Source of the DNA: a bacterium
Lineage (GTDB): Bacteria; Elusimicrobiota; Elusimicrobia; UBA1565; UBA9628
Reading direction: 5' to 3'
Length of the DNA stretch: 64,000 nucleotides
NCBI GenBank assembly: GCA_021822495.1
Contig: JAKAQO010000001.1
Coordinates: forward strand, 1 to 64,000
Positions 10,521 to 19,278 of the stretch are shown piece by piece. The stretch's first letter is position 1, and each line of letters begins with the position of its first letter. Below the pieces are notes generated by a model. The model was given only the letters and a program-made list of their open reading frames with translations. It ran no database searches and was not told where the DNA came from. A program made the translations under genes and the position numbers.

Positions 10521-11219
10521 CTACCAATTTCCCGCAGGTGATTTTTTGGATTTAAGCGAAAGCAAATAATCGGCAACTGCGGAGATTTCGCCATCGTCTA
10601 GAACCTGCCCCCAAGCTGGCATTTGAAGAAGCGGAGCCGGCCCCTTGGGATCGGCTTTTTGAGGGATTGCGCCAAATTTTATTTTTTGAACTAACTCCTT
10701 TTTAGTGAACGACTGGGAGACGGAATCAAGCGGAGGGATGAGCCCCCCCACCACGTTATTATCGGGATATCCGCCCGTTCCTTTAATTCCATGGCAGGTC
10801 ACGCAGCCAACTCCAATATAAATCATGTGCCCACGCAGAACTGGATCGCGGCGGAATTCCGGGGTATTCCAGGGACGCTGATCGCCCCAGACCTGTCCCT
10901 TGAGACTCGATAAATACTCGACTAAAGCTCTCCGCGCGGAAGAAGACAAATGAAAATTCGGCATCGGCGTTCGGGGGTTCCACGCCTGGGGATTTTTAAG
11001 CCAAAGGTTTAGCCACTCGGCGCTCTTTCGAAAACCCACAAAAGAAAGATCCGGGCCTTTCTGGGCGCCTCCCTCCGGTCCAATTCGGTGACAAACCTGG
11101 CAATTCAAAGCCTGGTAATAGGCGCGCCCGTTTCCTCCCGCTATTTTTTTATTCGAGCAGGCGCCCAAGAAAAACGCCGCCACGGCGCCAGCCCACAGAA
11201 AATAATTTAAACGCTTCAT
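10521..11219 (-). CDS. Diheme c-type cytochrome, probable lipoprotein
   Basis: Lipobox FFLGAC; two CxxCH motifs (CQVCH, CVTCH). Confidence 0.9.
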   Translation of the reverse strand: MKRLNYFLWAGAVAAFFLGACSNKKIAGGNGRAYYQALNCQVCHRIGPEGGAQKGPDLSFVGFRKSAEWLNLWLKNPQAWNPRTPMPNFHLSSSARRALVEYLSSLKGQVWGDQRPWNTPEFRRDPVLRGHMIYIGVGCVTCHGIKGTGGYPDNNVVGGLIPPLDSVSQSFTKKELVQKIKFGAIPQKADPKGPAPLLQMPAWGQVLDDGEISAVADYLLSLKSKKSPAGNW

Positions 11220-11236
11220 TTCGTGATATGATATAT

Positions 11237-11334
11237 AAAGAGATAGGGACTGTGCATCTTCCTATTAATAATTCTTGCGGGCGGCGCTGTCCCAGCCTTA
11301 AGATTATTTAGGAAGAAGACTGTCCCTATCTTTG
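11237..11334. repeat. ~98-bp imperfect nested palindrome in a divergent intergenic region
   Basis: Outer arms AAAGAGATAGGGACTGTGCATCTTCCTA / TAGGAAGAAGACTGTCCCTATCTTT, inner arms AATAATTCTT / AAGATTATT. Fills most of the 11220-11344 gap. Confidence 0.8.
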
Positions 11335-11344
11335 GAGGAATGTC

Positions 11345-11539
11345 ATGGACCTTTCTTTTGGAGAAATTCTCGTTGTTCTGATCGTAGCGCTTGTTTTGTT
11401 TGGCCCCAATAAAATTCCGGAATTCGCCAAGCAATGCGGACGCGCGGTCAATATGTTTAAACAAGGCCTCAAGGAAGGCTTGGAAGAAGACAAAAAAATT
11501 GAAGCGGCCAAAACCCCGGACGCTCTTCCCAAACTTTAA
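11345..11539 (+). CDS. tatA: Sec-independent translocase TatA/B family
   Basis: MDLSFGEILVVLIVALVLFGPNKIPEFAKQCGRAVNMFKQGLKEG; SD GGAGGA upstream. Confidence 0.93.
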   Translation: MDLSFGEILVVLIVALVLFGPNKIPEFAKQCGRAVNMFKQGLKEGLEEDKKIEAAKTPDALPKL

Positions 11540-11543
11540 CCCT

Positions 11544-11933
11544 TTGAGCGCCAAGCGTAAAGTCTTCACTGCCGGATGTTTTAACCGCATCCACAAAGCC
11601 CATCTTAAGATGCTTGAAAAAGCGCGTAGCTTGGGAGATGAACTGGTTATTGTTTTGTCCAGCGACAGCCACAACAAAAAACCCTACGCCGTCCCGGCTC
11701 AAATGAGGCTTAAGTGGCTCCAGGACCTCAAAATCGCCGATTCCGTGCGAGTGGGCGAAGAAAACAGTTTTGCCGAGTCTCTTCTTAAAGAAAAACCGGA
11801 TATTCTCGTCTTGGGATACGATCAAAAATTTCCAGACGAAGAGACGGAACGCTTGGTTAAAAGCTTGGGAATTGAGGTCGTGCGCCTTCCGTGGTTTGAA
11901 GGCAAGGAAGAAGTGGTCTTTACGGTCAAATGA
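11544..11933 (+). CDS. Cytidylyltransferase-like nucleotidyltransferase (TagD/RibL/RfaE2-like)
   Basis: KVFTAGCFNRIHKAHLKMLEKARSLGDELVIVLSSD...; start placed at TTG 11544 after the tatA stop rather than the track start 11391. Confidence 0.82.
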   Translation: MSAKRKVFTAGCFNRIHKAHLKMLEKARSLGDELVIVLSSDSHNKKPYAVPAQMRLKWLQDLKIADSVRVGEENSFAESLLKEKPDILVLGYDQKFPDEETERLVKSLGIEVVRLPWFEGKEEVVFTVK

Positions 11934-12640
11934 GCGCAGAAGTCCTTGAAGCCCCTCTTCAGAAAGACGCACCCATGCCTTTTCTGTCGCATTTGGATGA
12001 ACTCAGAAAAAGAGTGACCACTTCCGTCGCGATTCTTTCCGTCGGCATCGCCATCGGATTTTATTTTTCAGGCCCCATTCTCTCATTTTTGGCTAGACCC
12101 GCAGGATATCTGGTCTTTATGGGCCCCACCGAGGCGTTCTTTACCCGTCTTGAGGTCGCAACTTTTGCGGGTCTCATTCTAACCTTGCCTTTTATTTTAG
12201 GACAGGCTTATCTTTTTGCGGCTCCGGCTCTATCGGCGCCCTGGAAAAGACGGATATTGACCATGATTCCAATTTCTTATCTTTTTTTTCTTATTGGTTC
12301 AGCCTTGGCCTTTTTTGTCGCCGTGCCCGCCGCGCTTAAATTTTTATTGTCTTACCGAACTGCCCGAATCAAACCCTTGATCGGTCTTGCGCATTACTTA
12401 AGTTTTGTCGTTCATCTGATGCTCGGTTGCGGGCTTCTCTTTCAATTTCCGCTCATTCTTTACGCCCTCAATCACGCCGGCATTCTTAAAAAATCGGTTT
12501 TAAGAGGATACTGGCGGCAAATTTATCTGGCTTGTTTTATCCTTCCCGTTCTCGTCACTCCCGATCCGGTGTCTCAAATCGCGCTTGCCGCGTTTTCAAT
12601 TCTTCTGTTTGAGGGAAGTCTTCTTTTAATGCGGAGTTGA
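11930..12640 (+). CDS. tatC: Sec-independent translocase TatC
   Basis: MPFLSHLDELRKRVTTSVAIL...GPTEAFFTRLEVATFAGLILTLPFILGQAYLFAAPAL; multiple TM. Confidence 0.95.
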   Translation: MSAEVLEAPLQKDAPMPFLSHLDELRKRVTTSVAILSVGIAIGFYFSGPILSFLARPAGYLVFMGPTEAFFTRLEVATFAGLILTLPFILGQAYLFAAPALSAPWKRRILTMIPISYLFFLIGSALAFFVAVPAALKFLLSYRTARIKPLIGLAHYLSFVVHLMLGCGLLFQFPLILYALNHAGILKKSVLRGYWRQIYLACFILPVLVTPDPVSQIALAAFSILLFEGSLLLMRS

Positions 12641-12664
12641 TTAATTTGGTATAATAAAAAACAT

Positions 12665-13177
12665 ATGAACCATAAGAGAACAATCTCCGTCACTCTCAGC
12701 GTTATCTTGTTGGGAGCCGTCGCTCGTCTTTTACCGCATCCGGCCAATGTCACGCCCATCACCGCGATCGCCCTTTTAGGCGGGGCTTATTTATCCCCGG
12801 CTTTAGCCTTGACCGTTCCATTAGGCGCTCTTTTCCTCAGCGACTTATTTCTAGGCTTTCATGTAACAATGCCTTTTGTCTATTTTTCTTTTATCTTAGT
12901 GTCAGCCATAGGGCTTCTTCTTAAGAACCGCCGAAATACGAAGACGGTCGTCTTCGCTTGCCTGGGAAGTTCCTTACTCTTTTTTATCCTGACCAATTTC
13001 GGGGTTTGGATGAGTTCCGGTCTTTACGCCCACAACGCCTCCGGCCTTGTGATGTGTTATACGGCCGCTCTTCCTTTCTTAAGAAACTCGGCCTTGGGCG
13101 ATCTATTTTTTACCGCTCTTCTTTTCTCGCTTGAAAACGCCGCTCTTAAACTAAGTCCGGTCACCGCGCAATATTAA
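12665..13177 (+). CDS. DUF6580-like small membrane protein
   Basis: ARLLPHPANVTPITAIALLGGAYLSPALALTVPLGALFLSDLFLGFH; ~5 TM segments. Confidence 0.75.
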   Translation: MNHKRTISVTLSVILLGAVARLLPHPANVTPITAIALLGGAYLSPALALTVPLGALFLSDLFLGFHVTMPFVYFSFILVSAIGLLLKNRRNTKTVVFACLGSSLLFFILTNFGVWMSSGLYAHNASGLVMCYTAALPFLRNSALGDLFFTALLFSLENAALKLSPVTAQY

Positions 13178-13200
13178 GCAATATTAAGAGGTATATTCAA

Positions 13201-14658
13201 ATGGACACAATGAGAACGCTCTTTTTAAACCCGCCGTCTTTTGAAGGATTTGACGGCGGAGCGGGAGCCCGCTATCAAAACACCCGCGAAGTTCAATCGT
13301 TTTGGTATCCCACCTGGCTGGCCCAGCCCGCCGCGATGATTCCAAGCTCAAAACTCATTGACGCCCCGGCCGACAATCTCAGTCTCACCGAAGTCATTCA
13401 AAGGGCCAAGGGGTTTGAGCTTTGCGTGATTCATACCTCCACTCCTTCTTTTGACAGCGATGTCAAAATCGCCAAGGCTCTTAAAGACGCTTACCCTCAA
13501 ATGCTGATCGGTTTTGTCGGCGCCCATGTCGCGGTCTTGCCGCAAGAGTCCCTGGAAGCCGCCCCTCACCTTGATTTCGTCGGACGGGAAGAATTTGATT
13601 ACACCATTCTTGAAATCGCCCAGGGAAAACCCTGGGAGAGCATTTTAGGAATGAGCTACCGAAAGAATGGCACAATTTCACACAACAACGATCGTCCTCT
13701 GATTGAAAACATGGATGAACTTCCCTCAGTCATCGACGTCTATAAGAGAGATCTCACCATCGAGCATTATTTCAATGGGTATCTCCGCCACCCCTATTTG
13801 TCTGTTTACACCGGGCGCGGCTGTCCGGCGCGTTGCAGTTTTTGCCTGTGGCCGCAAACCGTAAGCGGACATCTTTACCGCGTGCGTTCCGCGCAAAGCG
13901 TTCTCGCTGAAATGGCTCGCGCCAAAGAAATGTTTCCCCAGGTCAAGGATTTCTTTTTTGACGATGACACCTTTACCGCCAATTTATCGCGCGCCGTTGA
14001 AATCGCCAAAGGACTTAAAAAACTGGGAATTACCTGGGCCTGTAATTCAAGAGCCAATATCCCCTACGAATATTTAAAGATATTTAAGGAAAATGGGCTG
14101 AGACTTTTTTTGGTGGGTTACGAATCGGGAAACCAGCAAATTCTCAATAACATTAAAAAAGGCGTCCGCACCGATATCGCGAAAGAATTCACGAAAAATT
14201 GCCGCAAATTGGGAATTGATATTCACGGTTGCTTTATTCTCGGCCTTCCGGGAGAGACCAAGGAAACCATCGAGGAAACGATGAAATACGCCTGCGAGCT
14301 CGATGTAAAGACGATCCAAGTTTCTCTCTCAGCTCCCTATCCCGGAACCGAACTCTATCGCCAAGCCATGGCCAACAAATGGTATGATGAAAGCGCCTTG
14401 TCCCGCTCGGACGGCACTCAAGCCTGCACTCTCCACTACCCGCATCTTTCCAGCGCTGAAATTGAGCAAGCGGTACTCCGTTTTTATTCCCGCTTTTACG
14501 CGCGCCCAAAACCCATTTTGCGGATACTTGCCGGGATGCTCAAAGACCCCAACGAACGTCGCCGGCGACTCCGGGAAGGAAAAGAATTTTTCCAATACCT
14601 GCGGAACCGAAAAACCGCTCAAACGGCGTCTCCCGCAAAAGACATGGCGTCGGTCTAA
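13201..14658 (+). CDS. hpnJ: B12-binding radical SAM protein, HpnJ-like
   Basis: MRTLFLNPPSFEGFDGGAGARYQNTREVQSFWYPTWLAQPAAMIPSSKLIDAPA; radical SAM Cys motif CPARCSFC. Confidence 0.88.
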   Translation: MDTMRTLFLNPPSFEGFDGGAGARYQNTREVQSFWYPTWLAQPAAMIPSSKLIDAPADNLSLTEVIQRAKGFELCVIHTSTPSFDSDVKIAKALKDAYPQMLIGFVGAHVAVLPQESLEAAPHLDFVGREEFDYTILEIAQGKPWESILGMSYRKNGTISHNNDRPLIENMDELPSVIDVYKRDLTIEHYFNGYLRHPYLSVYTGRGCPARCSFCLWPQTVSGHLYRVRSAQSVLAEMARAKEMFPQVKDFFFDDDTFTANLSRAVEIAKGLKKLGITWACNSRANIPYEYLKIFKENGLRLFLVGYESGNQQILNNIKKGVRTDIAKEFTKNCRKLGIDIHGCFILGLPGETKETIEETMKYACELDVKTIQVSLSAPYPGTELYRQAMANKWYDESALSRSDGTQACTLHYPHLSSAEIEQAVLRFYSRFYARPKPILRILAGMLKDPNERRRRLREGKEFFQYLRNRKTAQTASPAKDMASV

Positions 14659-14666
14659 AGCCCGCC

Positions 14667-15842
14667 ATGATTTTCGGACCGGGATACGTCTATACAGTTT
14701 TGACCTTGTGTGTTTACGGTATTGCCCTTTTTTCCATCGCTTTTTTTCTTATTACCGCTTTTATCTCGCCATCCATCGTCAAAAAGCGAAAGCTGGAAAA
14801 CAATGTTTATCCACCGGTCACTATTCTGAAACCGCTCAAGGGCGCGGAAACGGGGCTTTTTGAAAATCTAAAAAGCTTCTGCGAAATAGACTACCCTGAG
14901 TTTCAGATGATCTTAACTGTCACAACTCCAGATGATCCCGCTGCCGCCGTGGCGCAAAAAATAAAAGAGCAATTTCCTCACCTAGACATTCAATTAGTGT
15001 TTTCAGGAAACAATCCCCCCTTGGGGCTTAACCCCAAAATCAATAACGTCTCTTCCGCTCAGCCTTTTATTAAGCATGATTTTTTGATGATGACAGATTC
15101 TGACGTTCGGGTTCAAAAAGATTTCTTAAAACAAATGGTCGAACCATTTTTAGATCCCAATGTCGGGCTCGTGACCTCGTTTTATCAAGGAGCGCAAAGC
15201 CGAAAATTTTGGCCCACCATGGAAGCTTTGTCCATCAACGCCTATTTTCTCCCGCAGGCTCTCACGGCCTATGCCTTTGGCATGCGCTTTGCGATGGGGC
15301 CGGCGATGCTCATCCGTCGAGATATTTTTGAAGAAATTGGGGGATTCTCTTATCAGGCCAAGTACCTAGCCGATGATTTTATTTTAGGGGAAGCCGTTAA
15401 ATCCGTGGGGCTTAAAATCGCGGCTTCCCACTCGCTGATTGAATGCTTCACTGAAGATTCCGGGGGTCTAAAATATTTCAAACATCAGATACGATGGGCT
15501 CACACCATTCGCATCTGCCGCCCTTCCGGATACTTGGGACTTTTGTTCCTCCATGGATTTTCTTTGCTCGCCTTGCTTATCATTCCATTCGGGGTCAATT
15601 TCACCGCGCTCCTTCTCATGACTGCCGTCATTTTGGCTAAATTCCTGGCCCAAGAGCGAATTTTAAATGCCGCTGGCATAAAATCAAACTGGAAGTCCTT
15701 TTTCCTTTTGCCCATCAGCGAACTCATTATTTTTTGCGCTTGGGTTCTTGGTTGGCGAAGGCAACCCGTTTCCTGGAGAGGAAAAACCTATTCTTTCCCC
15801 CAGTCCAACACGGAACCTGTCTTAACCGCAGCCGAGAGATGA
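14667..15842 (+). CDS. hpnI: Family 2 glycosyltransferase, HpnI-like
   Basis: VTILKPLKGAETGLFENLKSFCEIDYPEFQMI...MTDSDVRV...QIRWAHTIRICRPSGYLG; adjacent to hpnJ. Confidence 0.85.
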   Translation: MIFGPGYVYTVLTLCVYGIALFSIAFFLITAFISPSIVKKRKLENNVYPPVTILKPLKGAETGLFENLKSFCEIDYPEFQMILTVTTPDDPAAAVAQKIKEQFPHLDIQLVFSGNNPPLGLNPKINNVSSAQPFIKHDFLMMTDSDVRVQKDFLKQMVEPFLDPNVGLVTSFYQGAQSRKFWPTMEALSINAYFLPQALTAYAFGMRFAMGPAMLIRRDIFEEIGGFSYQAKYLADDFILGEAVKSVGLKIAASHSLIECFTEDSGGLKYFKHQIRWAHTIRICRPSGYLGLLFLHGFSLLALLIIPFGVNFTALLLMTAVILAKFLAQERILNAAGIKSNWKSFFLLPISELIIFCAWVLGWRRQPVSWRGKTYSFPQSNTEPVLTAAER

Positions 15843-16846
15843 GCGCAGGCAAAAAAATACTCCTTTGGTTTCACCGCCTTGTCATCGTCATCGGCCTCAT
15901 CACCCTTTTTTTTCTCATCGAGCATCTCGGGCCTTCAAAAATCTTAGCCCATATCCGGGAGTTCGGGGTTTGGGGTTTTCTAGCCATTCTTCCCATTCCC
16001 ATTCTTGAACAAAGTCTGAACGCCTGGGCCTGGCGTTTTACTCTTGAGCCTAAAGACGCGGGCAAAGTTCCCTTTATGTCGTTAGCCCAGGGAAGACTCG
16101 CGGGAGACGGCGTCAATTATCTCACGCCTTCCGCCTCTATCGCCGGGGAATTTGTCCGCCCCCCTTTTTTGGGAAATGAACTTTCCTCCGAAGTCAAAAA
16201 CACCAGCGTCTTTATCGGCAAACTTTCCCAAAGCCTCGCCCAAATGGCTTTTATTTTAGTCGGAATTCTTTTTTTGATACTCGGGAAAATGAACGCCCTG
16301 GACGGAAGAGAAATCCTTTGGATTGTTCTTGGCGCTCTTTTTGTGGCGGCCCTGATTTCTTTTTCCCTTTTTATTCTTTCCTTTAAGAAAAAAGATGGAA
16401 AATTTTTTTGCGATATTGGAGGGCCCGGAATTTCAGCGATCAGGGAAAATATGCGCCGCTACCTTTTGTCTCATCCCATCCGCATGGGGCTTTCGGTTTT
16501 ATTTTTTACCGTCGGATACGCCAGCATGATGATTGAAGTGGCGGTCATCTGCTCTTTTATGAATTTGCCCATTGACGCCTTTACGGCCCTGGTCATTGAA
16601 GCTCTTTCCCATGCCTTTGAGGCAATATTTTTCATGGTCCCGGCTAAACTTGGAACCCAAGAGGTTGGGAAAGTTCTCATCTTCAAAGCTTTTGGCTACA
16701 CAGCCGGGCAAGGCCTTAGTTTCGCCATCATTCGCCATATCCGGGAAATTTTGTGGGCATCCCTGGGGTTTTTGATCTATCTCACACACCGGACTGGAAT
16801 AAAGAAATACCTCGGTGTTTCAGCATCTCTAAAACCCGCGGACTAG
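15839..16846 (+). CDS. hpnL: Lysylphosphatidylglycerol synthetase/flippase-like membrane protein, HpnL-like
   Basis: Polytopic UPF0104-type protein; start set to ATG 15839 overlapping the hpnI stop (ATGA), not the track start 15734. Confidence 0.75.
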   Translation: MSAGKKILLWFHRLVIVIGLITLFFLIEHLGPSKILAHIREFGVWGFLAILPIPILEQSLNAWAWRFTLEPKDAGKVPFMSLAQGRLAGDGVNYLTPSASIAGEFVRPPFLGNELSSEVKNTSVFIGKLSQSLAQMAFILVGILFLILGKMNALDGREILWIVLGALFVAALISFSLFILSFKKKDGKFFCDIGGPGISAIRENMRRYLLSHPIRMGLSVLFFTVGYASMMIEVAVICSFMNLPIDAFTALVIEALSHAFEAIFFMVPAKLGTQEVGKVLIFKAFGYTAGQGLSFAIIRHIREILWASLGFLIYLTHRTGIKKYLGVSASLKPAD

Positions 16847-17582
16847 TCAAAGTCTCAAACTCGGTCAAAGTCTGATGACTTAAAGTCGGGCGCTCGCCGC
16901 TAACGCGACTATTGGGGTCCAAAGAGGGATGAAAATAAATTTCGGTTTCCCCTTCCGGAAGGTTTTCAAGCAACCTTAAAACATAATCTTCCCTCATGCG
17001 CCCGGAGCGCAAAAGGCCAAAACAATGGGGAAGAATTTTTATTTCCGGCGCGATTTCTCGCGCTTTTTTTTTGAGATAAGGCCCGAGCGCCCCAAACGCC
17101 GCGTATTCAATTTGATTTGAAAATGGAATTTTTTTTAAAAACCGCCGAGCGAGAGAATATTCTCCCGCCGGAACCCGCACGCGAGAAACTCCGAATTTTT
17201 TGCAAACGCGCAAAAGAGCGGGGAAAATGACCGGATGAATATGGATATTGATATGTCCGTCTACGTGCGTCGGCTGAAGACCAAAACTTCTGATCTTTTC
17301 CATTTGGCGCTCAATTTCCGCGTCCACGCGCTTGCGCCAAGAAGGCAAGAAAAAATATTTAAGTCCGCACAACGCGGGATTTGAATCGCATAAATTGAGG
17401 TGGAGCCCGACTCCAAGACCTGGGTTGTCTTTCGCCAAGTCTGCCGCCTCTTGGGCGTACGGGGCGTCAACTAGTAAACTTGCGTAGCGCAAAATTCCTT
17501 CTTTAAATGCGCCAATGACGGCATGGTTGACCTCGGGGCTTGCCCCAAAATCATCGGCGGTGACAAACAATAGACGCTTCAC
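16782..17582 (-). CDS. hpnK: YdjC/ChbG-family deacetylase, HpnK-like
   Basis: VKRLLFVTADDFGASPEVNHAVIGAFKEGILRYASLLVDAPYAQEAADLAKDNPGLGVGLHLNL; THVDGHINIHIHP. GTG start overlaps the preceding stop (GTGA). Confidence 0.85.
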   Translation of the reverse strand: MKRLLFVTADDFGASPEVNHAVIGAFKEGILRYASLLVDAPYAQEAADLAKDNPGLGVGLHLNLCDSNPALCGLKYFFLPSWRKRVDAEIERQMEKIRSFGLQPTHVDGHINIHIHPVIFPALLRVCKKFGVSRVRVPAGEYSLARRFLKKIPFSNQIEYAAFGALGPYLKKKAREIAPEIKILPHCFGLLRSGRMREDYVLRLLENLPEGETEIYFHPSLDPNSRVSGERPTLSHQTLTEFETLTSPRVLEMLKHRGISLFQSGV

Positions 17583-18016
17583 TGGCAGGTGGGGGTCACC
17601 GAAGCAAAAGGCGGAAATGAATTGGTCGTGGTTTGCGCCGTAAAAGTGCACGGGGGATTTGCGCCATTAGGGCCATTGGTGACCGCCACTGTAAGGCCGG
17701 CCAAGGAGCCACTAGTAAAAGTGCATGTACAGTTACATTGTCCAGAAGTCCCCGAGCAACTAAAAAGTGGAGGGGCGCTACTACAAACCGGATCGGTCAC
17801 GCCCGCGGTTGAACTGAGCCTATCCCAGGTTGAAAAAAACTGGGCTGCCGCAAGCTGAACACAGCGGGCGTATTTCACATCCATCGTCGCTCTATTGGCA
17901 GCGGTATACCTCATCAAAACTAAGCGCATAAGACCCGCCGCGATTAAAACGACGACCAAGGCCGTTACAATCGTACTGACTAGAACCTGCCCTTTAAAAT
18001 TCTGGATGGATTTCAT
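17579..18016 (-). CDS. Minor pilin/PilX-like protein, Cys-rich
   Basis: N-terminal hydrophobic helix (VLVSTIVTALVVVLIAAGLMRLVLMRY); in a pilus gene cluster; multiple Cys. Confidence 0.7.
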   Translation of the reverse strand: MKSIQNFKGQVLVSTIVTALVVVLIAAGLMRLVLMRYTAANRATMDVKYARCVQLAAAQFFSTWDRLSSTAGVTDPVCSSAPPLFSCSGTSGQCNCTCTFTSGSLAGLTVAVTNGPNGANPPCTFTAQTTTNSFPPFASVTPTCQ

Positions 18017-18651
18017 TGCAGGCGCCCAGTATCTGGAACAAAGGTCGTGTCAATCTGATAATAAGTCGGGGTTTGCTCGACAGCCGTCGCCACGGGATAA
18101 CCCACAACCAGGTGCATATCAATTCCCCCAAATTGAGAATTGAGATAAAAAGGGCTTGAAAAGCTGGGTTCCAAGTAAACATTTTGGTAAACCAAGGTTT
18201 GGCCTCCTCCTCCTCCGCACGAAATACTGCTACACCCCCCCGTGCTAGAATAGCGAACCAAATCATAGGGACCAGTGTAACCCGAAGGATCGCAAGGAAC
18301 CACTGACGAAGCACAGGGGTTCTGAACGCAATAGGCGAAAGAAGTCATGGGCGCAGCGGTATAGATTTGCGGGCCAAGATTAGTCGTCGAAGAATAATTC
18401 CCGCAACCTTGAATAGACAGGCTCGCGGGGCTTGATGTCGAAGGATTGGAGTAATAAGTCGCGGCCTCGATCTCAAGCCTCATCTGATCTAACGAATAAA
18501 GGGTTTCGGAGTCCACCGCCCCATGGCGAATTCCCTCAAAATGTCTTTGAAGCATGCTCGCGGTAATGTCAATCAACCCTACCATCACAATCGAACTTAA
18601 AGCGACGGCTACGATCATTTCCACCAAGGTGAACCCAGAATGCAATTTCAT
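18013..18651 (-). CDS. PilW-like minor pilin, Cys-rich
   Basis: Prepilin motif MKLHSGFTLVEMIVAVALSSIVMVGLIDI. Confidence 0.85.
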   Translation of the reverse strand: MKLHSGFTLVEMIVAVALSSIVMVGLIDITASMLQRHFEGIRHGAVDSETLYSLDQMRLEIEAATYYSNPSTSSPASLSIQGCGNYSSTTNLGPQIYTAAPMTSFAYCVQNPCASSVVPCDPSGYTGPYDLVRYSSTGGCSSISCGGGGGQTLVYQNVYLEPSFSSPFYLNSQFGGIDMHLVVGYPVATAVEQTPTYYQIDTTFVPDTGRLQ

Positions 18652-19229
18652 GGATTACTCCAGTTGATTGAAACCGTAACCTGTGGGCCGCCAATTTGTT
18701 GTCCCGAACTAATAGGCGGGGCCGCCACGAGATAAGACAAGGTCGCGTTATAAGGCGGCTGCCACATCCAAGGGGGCAAGCAAAAAGGCGTTCCCAAACT
18801 CGTCAAACCATTAGACCCAACCGTCAGTTGATGCGTACCCCCTACAAGGGCGTAGCAGCCGCTACAACTGTCAGTTACTCCCGAAGAAGCCCAAGTCCAT
18901 TGCGTGGAACTCCCAGAACCTGTAGAGCAACTCGCCGGGGACAAGGGCCCGCAAATTTCCGGCATAGTAGGATTAAAAGAATTTGTGCTGTAATTCCAAT
19001 AACCAGTCACAAAAGAGTGGAGTTCATTAGTCAATTGCGTCATGCACTGAGACGCCGCATTATGCTCTTCCGTAATTTTTGATTCTCCCTTGGCCCCCAA
19101 CGCCACGCTAAAAACAGCGGAAGTCATTACCGCCGCCAAAAGAACGGCGGCTAAAACCTCGATGAGAGTCGAACCCTCGCAGAAAAAAAGGGACAGTCCC
19201 TTTTTCCTACGGCCTCCTAATTCATTCAT
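18648..19229 (-). CDS. PilV-like minor pilin, Cys-rich
   Basis: Prepilin-like GSTLIEVLAAVLLAAVMTSAVFSVAL; adjacent to pilW-like gene. Confidence 0.8.
   Translation of the reverse strand: MNELGGRRKKGLSLFFCEGSTLIEVLAAVLLAAVMTSAVFSVALGAKGESKITEEHNAASQCMTQLTNELHSFVTGYWNYSTNSFNPTMPEICGPLSPASCSTGSGSSTQWTWASSGVTDSCSGCYALVGGTHQLTVGSNGLTSLGTPFCLPPWMWQPPYNATLSYLVAAPPISSGQQIGGPQVTVSINWSNP
19184..19207. repeat. Palindrome copy GAAAAAAAGGGACAGTCCCTTTTTC within the 5' end of the pilV-like ORF (approximate bounds)
   Basis: Contains GGGACAGTCCC; translates as KKGLSLFF in the predicted leader peptide. Confidence 0.75.
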
Positions 19230-19248
19230 TGACCCTCCATCATTTCAA

Positions 19249-19275
19249 ACAAAAAAAGGGACAGTCCCCTTTTTC
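19249..19275. repeat. Palindrome copy AAAAAAAGGGACAGTCCCCTTTTTTC upstream of the pilV-like ORF (approximate bounds)
   Basis: Same GGGACAGTCCC core, ~65 bp from the previous copy. Confidence 0.8.
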
Positions 19276-19278
19276 TTC

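Noticed and set aside
13165-13192. Duplicated CAATATTAAG over the 12665-13177 stop codon
   Set aside because: Short AT-rich duplication; no evidence for function beyond chance or slippage.
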